From the NCBI GenBank assembly GCA_963798655.1, contig CAWCUH010000010.1, positions 62,001 through 126,000 of the forward strand: 64,000 nucleotides of DNA, in the 5' to 3' direction. The DNA comes from CAVSMC01 sp963798655 (GTDB lineage Bacteria > Pseudomonadota > Gammaproteobacteria > Burkholderiales > Casimicrobiaceae). Below the pieces are notes generated by a model. That model did not search any database. It worked only from the letters and a program-made list of their open reading frames with translations, and was not told where the DNA came from. The translations under genes and the position numbers were made by a program. Shown piece by piece: positions 16,877 through 25,630 of this stretch. How positions within the stretch are numbered: the first letter of the stretch is position 1; each line of letters starts with the position of its first letter.

Positions 16877-17610
16877 CGACGCTCGCCGGACAGGCGGCCA
16901 TCGTCACCGGCGGCGGACGCGGCATCGGCCTCGGCATCGCGCGCCGTCTTGCTTCCGAGGGCGTGCGCATCGCGCTGTGGGACGCCGATTTCGGCTCGTT
17001 CGATCGCGCGTCGGCGGGATTCGCGCCGGTCGACATGCAGATGGTCGACGTCGCCGACCTGTCGAGCGTCGAGCGCGCGCACGCGGCGACGGTTTCGGCG
17101 CTTGGCGGTGTCGATATCCTGGTCAACAACGCCGGCATCAACGGTCCCGTCGCGCCGACGTGGGAATACTCGCCGTCGGCGTGGGATCGCGTGCTCGCCG
17201 TCGACCTGACCGGTGTGTTCCATTGCTGCCGCGCGGCCGTGCCTTCGATGCGCGCGCGCGGCTACGGCCGCATCGTCAACGTCGCGTCGATGGCCGGCAA
17301 GGAAGGCAATGCGGGCATCTGCGCGTATGCGGCCGCGAAGGCCGGCGTCATCGGGTTCACGAAATCGCTCGCGCGCGAGCTCGTCGGCAGCGGCGTTCTC
17401 GTGAACGCGATTGCGCCGGTCATCACCGAAACGGACTTGATGAAGGAAATGACCCCGGAGCACATCGCGATAGCGCGCGCGAAGATTCCGATGGACCGCT
17501 TTCTGACCGTTCCGGAGATCGCCGCGATGGTCGCGTGGATCACGAGCCCGGAATGCAGCTTCACGACCGGATTCGTGTTCGATCTGTCCGGTGGCCGCGC
17601 GACGTACTGA
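16873..17610 (+). CDS. short-chain dehydrogenase/reductase (FabG-like SDR)
   Basis: A 245-residue classical SDR with TGGGRGIGLGIA, WDADF after strand 2 (acidic, NAD-type), LVNNAGINGPV, NVASMAGKEGN with the catalytic Ser, and YAAAKAGVIGFTKSLARELV. It is very similar along its length to the SDR at 32986-33735, including the VNAIAPVITETDL and FDLSGGRATY segments. The two therefore arose by duplication of a Gfo-SDR pair. It is translationally coupled to the preceding Gfo/Idh gene and followed after 36 bp by the enoyl-CoA hydratase. Confidence 0.88.
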   Translation: MTTLAGQAAIVTGGGRGIGLGIARRLASEGVRIALWDADFGSFDRASAGFAPVDMQMVDVADLSSVERAHAATVSALGGVDILVNNAGINGPVAPTWEYSPSAWDRVLAVDLTGVFHCCRAAVPSMRARGYGRIVNVASMAGKEGNAGICAYAAAKAGVIGFTKSLARELVGSGVLVNAIAPVITETDLMKEMTPEHIAIARAKIPMDRFLTVPEIAAMVAWITSPECSFTTGFVFDLSGGRATY

Positions 17611-17646
17611 CACGCGCCGAGCGCGAACGACTCAAAGGCTGCACCG

Positions 17647-18447
17647 ATGACCGATAGTGCCACGGCGCCGGCGTTCCGCCACATCCGCTTCGAGCGTGAC
17701 GGCGGCGTGCTGACGATCACGATCGACCGTCCGGACGTGCTGAATGCGCTGCACCTCGACGCGCACGTCGAGCTGTCGCTCGCGTTCGACCTCTTCGCGG
17801 CCGATCCCGATCTTCGCGTTGCAATCGTCACCGGCAGCGGCGAGCGTGCATTTTGCGTCGGCACCGACCTGAAGTCGCTCGCGAGGACGGGCGATTATGA
17901 ATATCCGCGCAGCGGCTTCGCCGGGATCACGAAGCGCTTCGACTTGTTCAAGCCGGTGATCGCGGCGGTCAACGGACTGTGTCTCGGCGGCGGCGTCGAG
18001 ATCGTCGCCGCGTGCGACCTCGCGATCGCCTCCGAGCACGCCGAGTTCGCGCTTCCCGAGCCGCTCGTCGGTCTTGCCGCACTGGGCGGCGGCGCATTGC
18101 AGCGGCTCGCGCGGCAGATGCCGATGAAGGACGCGATGTGGCTCGCGCTGACGGCGAAGAGGATCGGCGCCGCCGACGCGAAGCGCGTGAGCCTCGTCAA
18201 CGACGTCGTGCCGCGTGGCACGGCGCTCGAGCGCGCGAAGGCCCTTGCCCGCGACATGCTCGCCTGTGCGCCGCTCGCGCTCGAGGCGTCGAAGCAGGTG
18301 ATGCTGCAAAGCGTCGCCGAGCCCGATCTCGAGGCGGCGATGCTGCGCCAGTATCCGGCCGCACAACGGATGCTCGCGAGCGACGACGCGAAGGAAGGGC
18401 CGCGCGCGTTCGCCGAGAAGCGCAAGCCGCGCTGGCTCGGTCGCTGA
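17647..18447 (+). CDS. enoyl-CoA hydratase/isomerase family protein
   Basis: A 266-residue crotonase-fold protein. Both crotonase glutamates appear present: LGGGVEIVAACDLAIAS and FALPEPLVGLAALGG. The oxyanion-hole region reads AFCVGTDLKSLA, where many members have AGxD; the Gly and Asp are kept but the preceding Ala is Val. It would hydrate or isomerise an acyl-CoA. Together with the CoA-transferase, MaoC and acyl-CoA dehydrogenase genes it suggests a CoA-thioester branch. The next gene starts 13 bp downstream. Confidence 0.88.
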   Translation: MTDSATAPAFRHIRFERDGGVLTITIDRPDVLNALHLDAHVELSLAFDLFAADPDLRVAIVTGSGERAFCVGTDLKSLARTGDYEYPRSGFAGITKRFDLFKPVIAAVNGLCLGGGVEIVAACDLAIASEHAEFALPEPLVGLAALGGGALQRLARQMPMKDAMWLALTAKRIGAADAKRVSLVNDVVPRGTALERAKALARDMLACAPLALEASKQVMLQSVAEPDLEAAMLRQYPAAQRMLASDDAKEGPRAFAEKRKPRWLGR

Positions 18448-18460
18448 CGGCGCCGGCCGC

Positions 18461-19483
18461 ATGACTCCCGTCCGCTGGGGCGTGCTCGGTGCAGCGGCGA
18501 TCGCCACGTCGCGCTTCATCCCGGCGATGAAGGACGCCGAGGCGGCGCGTCTCGTCGCGATCGCATCGCGCGATGCGGCGAAGGCGAAGGCCGTCGCGCA
18601 GGAGTTCGGGGTTCCGCGCTACCTGGGCTCGTACGACGAGCTGCTGCGCGATCCGGATATCGACGCGCTGTACGTTCCGTTGCCGAACCACATGCACGTC
18701 GAGTGGTCGGTGCGCGCGCTCGACGCCGGCAAGCACGTGCTTTGCGAAAAGCCGCTGTGCCTCGCATCGGCGGACGTCGCGAAGCTGCGCTCGGCGCGCG
18801 ATCGCAGCGGCAGGCACATCGAGGAGGCGTTCTCGTATCGCAATCATCCGCAGTGGACGCGCATCGCCGAAGTGCTCGATTCGGGGGCCATCGGAGCGGT
18901 GCACGCCGTGCAGTGCACGCTCGCCAAGCGCTTTCTCGATCCGAACGACATTCGCAACAATCCCGATCAGGGCGGCGGCGCGCTCTACGACATCGGCTCG
19001 TATGCGATCAGCGCCTGCAGCGCGGTGTTTCGCCGTGCACCGGAGCGCGTCATTGCGGCGATCGACCGCGATCCCTCGTTCGGCGTCGATAGGCTCTCCA
19101 CCGCGCTGCTCGACTACGGCGGCGGTCATGCGAGCTTCACCGTCGGCTCGCAAAGCGGCCCGTCGGCGTGGGCGACGCACCAGCAGTTCTCGGTGCTCGG
19201 AAGCAACGGCTGGCTGCGCTGTGATTTTCCGTTCGCGCACGGCCGGCCCACCGCGTGCCACGTCTACGTCGGCGACGACAAGAGCCACGGCGCCGTGGAG
19301 ACGACGACCTACCGCTTCGAGCCGGTGAACCAGTACACGCTGCAGATCGACCGATTCTCGCGCTACCTGCGCGGCGAGCCGGTGCCGAGCTGGCCGATCG
19401 ACGATGCGTTGCTGACGTTACGGATCATCGAGGCGCTGTTCGCGTCGGCGAAGCGCGCGCAATGGCAGCCGGTCGGCCGCTGA
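18461..19483 (+). CDS. Gfo/Idh/MocA family oxidoreductase
   Basis: A 340-residue dehydrogenase with RWGVLGAAAIATSRF at the Rossmann start, LCEKPLCLA as the EKP motif near residue 94, and GGGALYDIGSYAISA, the typical active-site segment of glucose-fructose oxidoreductase/dihydrodiol dehydrogenase-type members. YVPLPNHMHVEWSVRAL is also typical of that subgroup. The substrate is a hydroxylated ring or sugar but cannot be fixed. It is the last gene of its operon and converges on the lysR gene, with 28 bp between stops. Confidence 0.87.
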   Translation: MTPVRWGVLGAAAIATSRFIPAMKDAEAARLVAIASRDAAKAKAVAQEFGVPRYLGSYDELLRDPDIDALYVPLPNHMHVEWSVRALDAGKHVLCEKPLCLASADVAKLRSARDRSGRHIEEAFSYRNHPQWTRIAEVLDSGAIGAVHAVQCTLAKRFLDPNDIRNNPDQGGGALYDIGSYAISACSAVFRRAPERVIAAIDRDPSFGVDRLSTALLDYGGGHASFTVGSQSGPSAWATHQQFSVLGSNGWLRCDFPFAHGRPTACHVYVGDDKSHGAVETTTYRFEPVNQYTLQIDRFSRYLRGEPVPSWPIDDALLTLRIIEALFASAKRAQWQPVGR

Positions 19484-19511
19484 ACGTGCCCTCGTTCGCC
19501 TCCTCCGGGGT

Positions 19512-20456
19512 TCAGCGCGCCGGCGCCGATCTCGCGCGCGGCGCTTCGCTTCGCGCGAACAGCTTCGCGCACAGGGCGCGCAGCCATCGCACACCCGGGT
19601 CGTGATGGTAACGCGCGTGCCAGTACTGGCTCACCATGAACGTGGGCACCTTGACCGGGCATGGGAACACGCTGATCGGCGCCATCTTCGCGAGCGTTTC
19701 GCCGATCGTTCGCGGCACCGTCGCGATCAGGTCCGTCGACGACACGATCGCGGCAAGTCCGAGGAAGCCCGGCAGCTCGAGCTGCACGCGGCGCTGGATC
19801 CCCTGGCTCTTCAGCGATTCCTGCAGCATCGGATAGCTCGCCGACGACAGGATGCCGATATGCGCTTCATCCCTGTAGGCGCGCGCGGTGAACGTTCCGG
19901 CGATCCGCGGATGCCGCGCGTTGACGAGGCAGACGAAATCCTGCCGGTACAGCCGGGACTCGTGGAAGCCCGCTTCGAGTCCCGGGATGAAGCCGAGCGC
20001 GAGGTCGGCTTCGCCCGTTTCGAGCAGGTGACCGGTGCCCGACGAGATCGGCGCGACGTCGAGCCGGATGTCCGGCGCCACCGAGCGGACGTGCTTCAGG
20101 ATCTGCGGCAGCAGCGTGATGTGGCTCGCGTCCGTCATGCAGATGCGGAAGCTGCGGTTCGCGGCCGCCGGCTCGAACACGGGCTCCTCGCCGGCGAGCC
20201 GGCGCAGCAGCGCGAGCGCCTCGCGCGCCGGGCCGATCAGCGCGTCGGCGCGCGGCGTCGGCTGCATGCCGGACGAGGTGCGCACAAACAACGGGTCGCG
20301 CCATTCCCGGCGCAGCTTCGCGAGCCAGATGCTCGCCGTCGGCTGGCTCAGGTCCAGCCGCTCGGCGGCGCGGGTCATGCTCTGCGTCCGGTAGATCTCG
20401 TCGAAGAGCACCAGCATCCGCGCATCGCGCGGCACGGCGCCCAGGCCTGGCTGCAT
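19512..20456 (-). CDS. LysR-family transcriptional regulator
   Basis: A 314-residue regulator. The N-terminal winged helix-turn-helix spans LFDEIYRTQSMTRAAERLDL and the following SQPTASIWLAKLRREW; the C-terminal part is a LysR substrate-binding domain starting near SFRICMTDAS. I chose ATG 20456 (MQPGLGAV) rather than a TTG at 20471, because the longer form would start inside the palindromic operator at 20468-20493. It is divergent from the second ABC-transporter operon and is the only regulator near the four GCAAT-N16-ATTGC sites, so it is the obvious candidate to bind them. The inducer is unknown. Confidence 0.9.
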   Translation of the reverse strand: MQPGLGAVPRDARMLVLFDEIYRTQSMTRAAERLDLSQPTASIWLAKLRREWRDPLFVRTSSGMQPTPRADALIGPAREALALLRRLAGEEPVFEPAAANRSFRICMTDASHITLLPQILKHVRSVAPDIRLDVAPISSGTGHLLETGEADLALGFIPGLEAGFHESRLYRQDFVCLVNARHPRIAGTFTARAYRDEAHIGILSSASYPMLQESLKSQGIQRRVQLELPGFLGLAAIVSSTDLIATVPRTIGETLAKMAPISVFPCPVKVPTFMVSQYWHARYHHDPGVRWLRALCAKLFARSEAPRARSAPAR

Positions 20457-20467
20457 GATTGAAAAAT

Positions 20468-20523
20468 GCAATAATGGGTATTGGTATCATTGCATGGACA
20501 CCATGCGCCGGCAATTCTATCGT
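20468..20523 (+). promoter_or_regulatory. operator/promoter site C (lysR divergent region)
   Basis: ATGCAAT/ATTGCAT arms flank 16 bp (core GCAAT-N16-ATTGC at 20468-20493). A -35 TGGACA (20495-20500), 17-bp spacer and -10 TATCGT (20518-20523) follow, identical in layout to site B. The palindrome starts 12 bp upstream of the lysR ATG on the other strand, so a bound protein could control both lysR and the rightward operon. The region is visibly AT-richer than its surroundings. Confidence 0.78.
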
Positions 20524-20702
20524 TCGCCGTCGGGCGGTTGCCGGTTGCGCTGCGCCGGTGCGAATCACGCCGGCCGGAGGAGCTCGCAGCAGCGCTATCG
20601 GACGCGCGCGGTGCGCGCTGCGGCGCCGCCGTCGCTGCACGGGCAGCATGGACACAAGGACGGCTCGCCGTCCCATTCGTTGGCAACCAGGAGGGACCTC
20701 TG

Positions 20703-21920
20703 ATGATCAATTCGAGCAAGACGCTGCGCGCAGCCGCGGCGCTCGCGATCGCGGGTGCATGCGTCGCCGCTCCGGCGATCGCGCAGGACAAGACGATCCG
20801 CATCGGCATCTCGCTGCGCATGATGGTCGAATCCGGAATGGCGTACGGAGACATCGCGAAGAGCGAGCTCGAGACGGTCAACGCCAAGGGCGGCATCAAC
20901 GGCGCCAAGGTCGAGGTCATCCTGCTCGACGACGAATGCAAGCCGGACAAGGGCATCGCCAACGTCCAGCGATTCATCAGCCAGAACAAGGTGCACCTGA
21001 TCATCGGATCGACGTGCAGCTCGGTGACGATGCCGATGGTCGACGTCACCGCCAGGGATCAGGTCCCCCAGATCGTTCCGCAGTCGACCAATTCGTCTAT
21101 CACGCAGAAGGGCAGCGAGTGGATTTTCCGCGTGTCGGTGTCCGAGCGCTTCTATGCGGGCGTGTACGGCAAGTACCTCGGCGAGCAGGTCGGCAAGAAG
21201 ATCGCGTATCTGTACACGACCGACGGCGCCGGCATCGCGTTCGTCAAGCAGCTGCAGGACTACATGAAGAAGAACTACAACGCGGATCCGGTCTACGAGG
21301 CGCAGATGCAGGAGACCGACCTCGACTTCCGCTCGCACCTGCTGAAGATCAAGTCGCTCAATCCGGAGATTCTCGCGATCGCCGGGCAGGCCGACGCGCT
21401 CGCCCGCCAGGCGCAGCAGTCGTTCGAGGTCGGCATTCCGAAGAACGTTCTGCGCGTCGCGGCGTCGTCCGCCGGCAACGTCACGTACCCGAAGCTCGCC
21501 GGTGACGCGGCGGTCGGGACGACGTTCACGCAGGCTTTCAATTGCAGCGACGAGCGCCCGATCGCGAAGCAGTTCGTCGCGATGGTCAATCAGAAGTACC
21601 ACTTCGCGTGTCCCGACCACGATTTTTCGCAGGCGTGGGACGCCGCCCAGATCGCGAAGCAGGCGCTGTCGAAGGCGAATCTGAAGCTCACCGATGCATC
21701 GCTGGCCGAGGATCGCCGCGCGATCCGCGACGCGCTCGCCTCGACCAGGTACGAAGGTCTCGCTTCGGGTCCGATCGAGTTCTGTGCCGCACCCACGCCG
21801 CAGTGCCGCGACGGCAACCGCACGGCGATCCTCGTGCAATATACGAAAGGCGGCGAAAACTTCGGCACCAAGATCCTGTCTCGCGTTTCGTTCGACAAGG
21901 ACTTCGGCCTGCCGAAGTAG
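20703..21920 (+). CDS. ABC transporter periplasmic binding protein, LivK/HAAT type
   Basis: A 405-residue type I periplasmic binding protein with a signal peptide ending near AAPAIAQ. Landmarks are KTIRIGISLRMMVESGMAYGD, VEVILLDDECKPDKGI and IIGSTCSSVTMPMVDVT. It is only distantly like the binding protein at 14638. Three cysteine pairs are possible, including CAAPTPQC near the C-terminus. It is the first gene of the second transporter operon and is probably the dedicated receptor for it. A GAGGGA ribosome site precedes ATG 20703, and the 5' leader after site C is about 175 bp. Confidence 0.9.
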   Translation: MINSSKTLRAAAALAIAGACVAAPAIAQDKTIRIGISLRMMVESGMAYGDIAKSELETVNAKGGINGAKVEVILLDDECKPDKGIANVQRFISQNKVHLIIGSTCSSVTMPMVDVTARDQVPQIVPQSTNSSITQKGSEWIFRVSVSERFYAGVYGKYLGEQVGKKIAYLYTTDGAGIAFVKQLQDYMKKNYNADPVYEAQMQETDLDFRSHLLKIKSLNPEILAIAGQADALARQAQQSFEVGIPKNVLRVAASSAGNVTYPKLAGDAAVGTTFTQAFNCSDERPIAKQFVAMVNQKYHFACPDHDFSQAWDAAQIAKQALSKANLKLTDASLAEDRRAIRDALASTRYEGLASGPIEFCAAPTPQCRDGNRTAILVQYTKGGENFGTKILSRVSFDKDFGLPK

Positions 21921-22033
21921 CCAGCCGCAGCGAGCGTGGTGCGCGCGCTTGCCGGGCCGCGGGGCTGCCGCCTCCCGGCCTCGCTGCGCGCTACGCCGCT
22001 CCGTCTGCGTCCGGATCGGTACCGCCGCGCTTC

Positions 22034-23065
22034 ATGAGCGACAAGGCAACGTTCGAGGAGGCGCCCGTCACCGAGGGCGCGATGATGCGCGCGACGTCCG
22101 CGCGTCATCTGGCGCCGTGGCTGATCGGCTTGGCGCTGCTCGTTCCGCTGCCCTTGCTGGCGGCAAACGCGTACCAGACGTTCCTGCTCGATCTCATCCT
22201 GATCAACGTCATCCTCGCCGTTGGTCTCAACATCGTCAAAGGCTTCGCCGGTCAGGTGACCGTCGGGCACATCGCGCTGATGGCGATCGGCGCGTACACG
22301 TCCGCCGTACTCGCGACTAAGTTCGGCGCGCCGTTCTGGCTCGCGCTGCCGGGCGCGATGATCGTGACGGCCCTTGCCGGCGCGATCGTCGGCATCCCGT
22401 CGTTTCGGCTCGAAGGCGCGTACCTCGCGCTCGCGACGCTGGGCCTGGCGGAATCGGTGCGAATCTTCATCTCGGCGACCGACTATCTCGGCGCGTCGGT
22501 CGGCTACAGCGACATTCCCTCGCCGAGCTTTTTCGGCTATCCGCTCAATACGTTCCTGCGCTACTACTACGTCGTCATGCCGCTCGCCGTCGCGGGCGTG
22601 TACTTCTCGTTCTGCATGCTGCGCTCGAACATCGGCCGGGCGTTCAAGGCGCTGCGCGAGGATCCGCTGGCGGCGGCCGCGAGCGGCATCGACGTGCGCG
22701 CGTACAAGACGCTCGCCTTCGTCATCAGCGCGCTGTACGCGGGTTGTGCCGGAAGCCTGGCGGCGCACATGACACCCGGATTTCTCCACCCCAACAACTA
22801 CACGATCGTCGAGATGGTGACGGTGCTGCTGATGGTCGTGCTGGGCGGCATCGGCCATGTGTGGGGCGGCATCGTCGGCGCGATCATCGTCACGATCGTC
22901 TACGACCTCACGCGCGATTATCACGAGTACCAGCTGCTGATCTTCGGTTTCGTCATCGTGCTGACCGTCATGTTCATGCCGACTGGCATCGGCGGCCTGA
23001 TCGACCGCTATCTCGTCACGCGCGGCTTCGTCGCGATCCGCAAGGCGAACAAGCGTGCTGCTTGA
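22034..23065 (+). CDS. branched-chain amino acid-type ABC transporter permease, LivM family
   Basis: A 343-residue LivM permease with a 25-residue hydrophilic N-terminal extension. Family segments include VGLNIVKGFAGQVTVGHIAL, LATLGLAESVRIF, the coupling loop FKALREDPLAAAASGIDV and GGIGHVWGGIVGA. About ten hydrophobic helices are visible. It overlaps the next gene by 11 bp. A 113-bp GC-rich gap after the binding-protein gene shows no promoter I can recognise. Confidence 0.91.
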   Translation: MSDKATFEEAPVTEGAMMRATSARHLAPWLIGLALLVPLPLLAANAYQTFLLDLILINVILAVGLNIVKGFAGQVTVGHIALMAIGAYTSAVLATKFGAPFWLALPGAMIVTALAGAIVGIPSFRLEGAYLALATLGLAESVRIFISATDYLGASVGYSDIPSPSFFGYPLNTFLRYYYVVMPLAVAGVYFSFCMLRSNIGRAFKALREDPLAAAASGIDVRAYKTLAFVISALYAGCAGSLAAHMTPGFLHPNNYTIVEMVTVLLMVVLGGIGHVWGGIVGAIIVTIVYDLTRDYHEYQLLIFGFVIVLTVMFMPTGIGGLIDRYLVTRGFVAIRKANKRAA

Positions 23066-23855
23066 GATCACCGCATTCTCGAAGCGCTTCGGCGGGCTCG
23101 TCGCCGTGTCCAACGTCGACCTGAACGTCGAGCAAGGCGAGATCCGCGGCATCATCGGGCCGAACGGCTCGGGCAAGAGCACGCTGTTCAACCTGATCTC
23201 CGGCGTCTACAAGCCTGAGCCGGGCGGCAGCATGTTCTTCGACGGCGAGGAGGTGACCGACCTGCTGCCGCACGAGATCGCGCGGCGCGGCATCGCGCGC
23301 ACGTTCCAGATGCTGCGGATCTTTTCGCAGATGACGGTGCTCGAGAACCTGCTCGTCGGTCACCACTGCCACACGCAGTACGCGACGGCGTCGGCGATCC
23401 TCGGCACGCACTCGGTGTGGCAGGAAGAGCGCCGTGTGCGCAGCGAAATGATGGATCTTCTCGCGTTCATCGGCCTTGCCGATTACGCGCGGCTGCCGGC
23501 CGGCGAGATGTCGATCGGCCAGCGACGTCTGCTCGCGCTGGCGCGCGCGATGGCGATGCGGCCCAAGCTGCTGATGCTCGACGAGCCCGCCGCGGGGCTT
23601 TCGCCGGTGAACGTCGACCGGCTGCTCGACACGGTGATGGCGCTCAAGCAGCGCTTCGGCCTGACGGTGATCGTCATCGAGCACATCCTGAAGGTGGTGA
23701 TGGACACGTGCGACGTCGTCTCGGTGCTCGAGCACGGCGAGAAGATCGCCGAGGGCCCGCCGGCGCAGATCAAGGACGATCACCGCGTCATCGAGGCTTA
23801 TCTCGGCAAGGAGATGGACGACGCGCAAGTGCGCGCGTTCCTGCACCCGGCGTAG
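23055..23855 (+). CDS. ABC transporter ATP-binding protein, LivG family
   Basis: A 266-residue ATPase. Walker A is GPNGSGKS (residues 35-42), the signature is MSIGQRRL, Walker B runs into LMLDEPAAGLSP and the switch is VIEHILKV. The start is a GTG at 23055 that overlaps the LivM gene by 11 bp, implying coupling. The C-terminus is slightly extended beyond the usual EAYLG ending. It is separated from its LivF partner by a ketopantoate-reductase-like gene, an uncommon arrangement. Confidence 0.91.
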   Translation: MLLEITAFSKRFGGLVAVSNVDLNVEQGEIRGIIGPNGSGKSTLFNLISGVYKPEPGGSMFFDGEEVTDLLPHEIARRGIARTFQMLRIFSQMTVLENLLVGHHCHTQYATASAILGTHSVWQEERRVRSEMMDLLAFIGLADYARLPAGEMSIGQRRLLALARAMAMRPKLLMLDEPAAGLSPVNVDRLLDTVMALKQRFGLTVIVIEHILKVVMDTCDVVSVLEHGEKIAEGPPAQIKDDHRVIEAYLGKEMDDAQVRAFLHPA

Positions 23856-23879
23856 CGCTTTCAAGCGGAACAGCGAAGA

Positions 23880-24827
23880 ATGCCATTGGACAAACCGAAT
23901 ATCGTCGTCGTCGGCAGCGGCGCGATGGGAAGCCTTTTCGGCGGCCTGCTCGCCGCCGGCGGCCTCGACGTCACGCTGGTCGACATCTGGAAGGAGCACG
24001 TCGATGCGATCAACCGCGTCGGCCTGCGCATCGTCGGTCATGGCGGAGAGCGAACGATCCGCGTGCCGGCGACCAGCGATCCGCAGTCGTTGCGCGCGGC
24101 GGACGTCGTGCTGTTCCAGTGCAAGGCGTTCTCGAACGAGGCAGCCGCGCACTCGGTGCGCCATCTCGTGAGCGGCTCGACCGTCGTCATCTCGTTCCAG
24201 AACGGCCTCGGCAACGACGAATTGCTGGGCGGCATCCTCGGCGAACGGCATCTGCTCGGCGGGCTCACCGCGCAGGGCGCGATCGTCGTGTCGGCCGGTG
24301 TCGTGCGCAACTTCGGCGATCTGCCGACGTACGTCGGCGAGCTCGCGGGCGGTCTGTCGGAGCGCGCGGTCGCGGTCGCTGGCGCGTTCACGCGGCACGG
24401 GCTGCAAACGTTCGCGAGCGACGACGTGAAGAAGCTCAAGTGGCAGAAGCTGCTCGGCAACGCGTCGCTCGGCGCCGTGTCGGCAGCCACCGACATGACG
24501 TCGGCGCACATGGTCGCGATTCCCGAGCTTCGCGCGGTCATCCTTCGTGCGCTCGACGAGACGGCGGCGGTCGCGCGCGCGTGCGGCGTCGCGCTTACCG
24601 ACGACGAGAAGCACGCGATCTTCGACAAGCTGACACGCACCGACGGCGGCGGCACCGGCGCCAGCAAATCGTCGATGGCGGCCGACATCGCGCAGAAGCG
24701 TCGGACCGAGATCGACACGATCCACGGCTCGGTTGCGCGACTCGGCCGCGAGAAGGGCGTGCCGACGCCGACGATCGACACGATGATCGCCGTCGTCAAG
24801 GCGCTCGAGTCGAAGTACGCCGCCTGA
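23880..24827 (+). CDS. 2-dehydropantoate 2-reductase family oxidoreductase (second copy)
   Basis: A 315-residue PanE/ApbA-fold protein like that at 5290-6237. It has VVGSGAMGSLFGG, QCKAFSNEAA, FQNGLGNDELLGG, the catalytic-type Lys in KWQKLLGNAS and a C-terminal EIDTIHGSVARLG segment. It is encoded between LivG and LivF of one importer, 24 and 16 bp from its neighbours, so it is co-transcribed with transport and probably acts on the imported compound or its first product. Pantothenate biosynthesis is improbable in this setting. Confidence 0.86.
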   Translation: MPLDKPNIVVVGSGAMGSLFGGLLAAGGLDVTLVDIWKEHVDAINRVGLRIVGHGGERTIRVPATSDPQSLRAADVVLFQCKAFSNEAAAHSVRHLVSGSTVVISFQNGLGNDELLGGILGERHLLGGLTAQGAIVVSAGVVRNFGDLPTYVGELAGGLSERAVAVAGAFTRHGLQTFASDDVKKLKWQKLLGNASLGAVSAATDMTSAHMVAIPELRAVILRALDETAAVARACGVALTDDEKHAIFDKLTRTDGGGTGASKSSMAADIAQKRRTEIDTIHGSVARLGREKGVPTPTIDTMIAVVKALESKYAA

Positions 24828-24843
24828 GACCGACGGCGCCATC

Positions 24844-25602
24844 GTGAACGAAGCCGCCGCACCGATGCTCGTGACGACCGATATCGTCGGCGGTTACGGC
24901 AGCGTGCAGATCCTGAACGGCGTATCGCTGAAAGTCGCGAAGGGACAGATCGTCGCTCTGCTCGGCGGCAACGGCACCGGCAAATCGACGATGCTCAAGG
25001 CGCTGTCCGGACTGATCAAGCCGTGGAGCGGCACCATCGTCTTCGACGGCGAGCGCATCGAGGGCGTTCGACCCGACCTCATCGTGCGCCGCGGCCTCGT
25101 GCAGGTCACGCAGGGCAAGGAAGCGTATCCGGCGATGACGGTCGAGGAGAACCTCCTGCTCGGCGCGCACGTGCGTCCCGATCGCAAGGTGCGCGCGATG
25201 GGGCTCGAGCGCTCGTACGAGTACTTTCCAGTCCTCAAGGAGCGCCGGCGGCAGCTCACCGGCACGCTGTCGGGCGGCCAGCTGCAGATGCTGTGCATCG
25301 CGCGGGGGCTCATGTCGCAGCCGAAGATGATGCTGCTCGACGAGCCGAGCGCCGCGCTCGCACCGCAAATCGTGCTCGACATCTTCCGCACGATCGCGCG
25401 CATCTGCCGCGATGGCATGACGCTGCTGATGGTCGAGCAGAACGTTCGCATGGCGCTGCTGCTCGCCGGGTACGGCTACGTCATCAAGGACGGCGTCGTC
25501 CACATCGAGGGGCCCGCGCAGCGGATGATCAACGACGACGCGGTTCGCCTGTCGTATCTCGGCGGAACCGTCGCCGACAGCGACAAGAACATGGCGCACT
25601 GA
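24844..25602 (+). CDS. ABC transporter ATP-binding protein, LivF family
   Basis: A 252-residue ATPase with a GTG start. Walker A reads GGNGTGKS (residues 41-48), where the common GPNGAGKS has Pro replaced by Gly. The LivF-type QVTQGKEAYPAMTVEENL segment, the signature LSGGQLQM and MLLDEPSAALAP follow. It completes the ATPase pair of the second importer. The spacing to the preceding reductase gene is 16 bp and to LivH 28 bp. Confidence 0.9.
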   Translation: MNEAAAPMLVTTDIVGGYGSVQILNGVSLKVAKGQIVALLGGNGTGKSTMLKALSGLIKPWSGTIVFDGERIEGVRPDLIVRRGLVQVTQGKEAYPAMTVEENLLLGAHVRPDRKVRAMGLERSYEYFPVLKERRRQLTGTLSGGQLQMLCIARGLMSQPKMMLLDEPSAALAPQIVLDIFRTIARICRDGMTLLMVEQNVRMALLLAGYGYVIKDGVVHIEGPAQRMINDDAVRLSYLGGTVADSDKNMAH

Positions 25603-25630
25603 ACGCGGCCGAGCGCGCGGGAGCCCATCC

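Noticed and set aside
20457..20471. Longer lysR product starting at a TTG at 20471
   Set aside because: It would place the start inside the conserved palindrome; ATG 20456 gives a normal LysR N-terminus.
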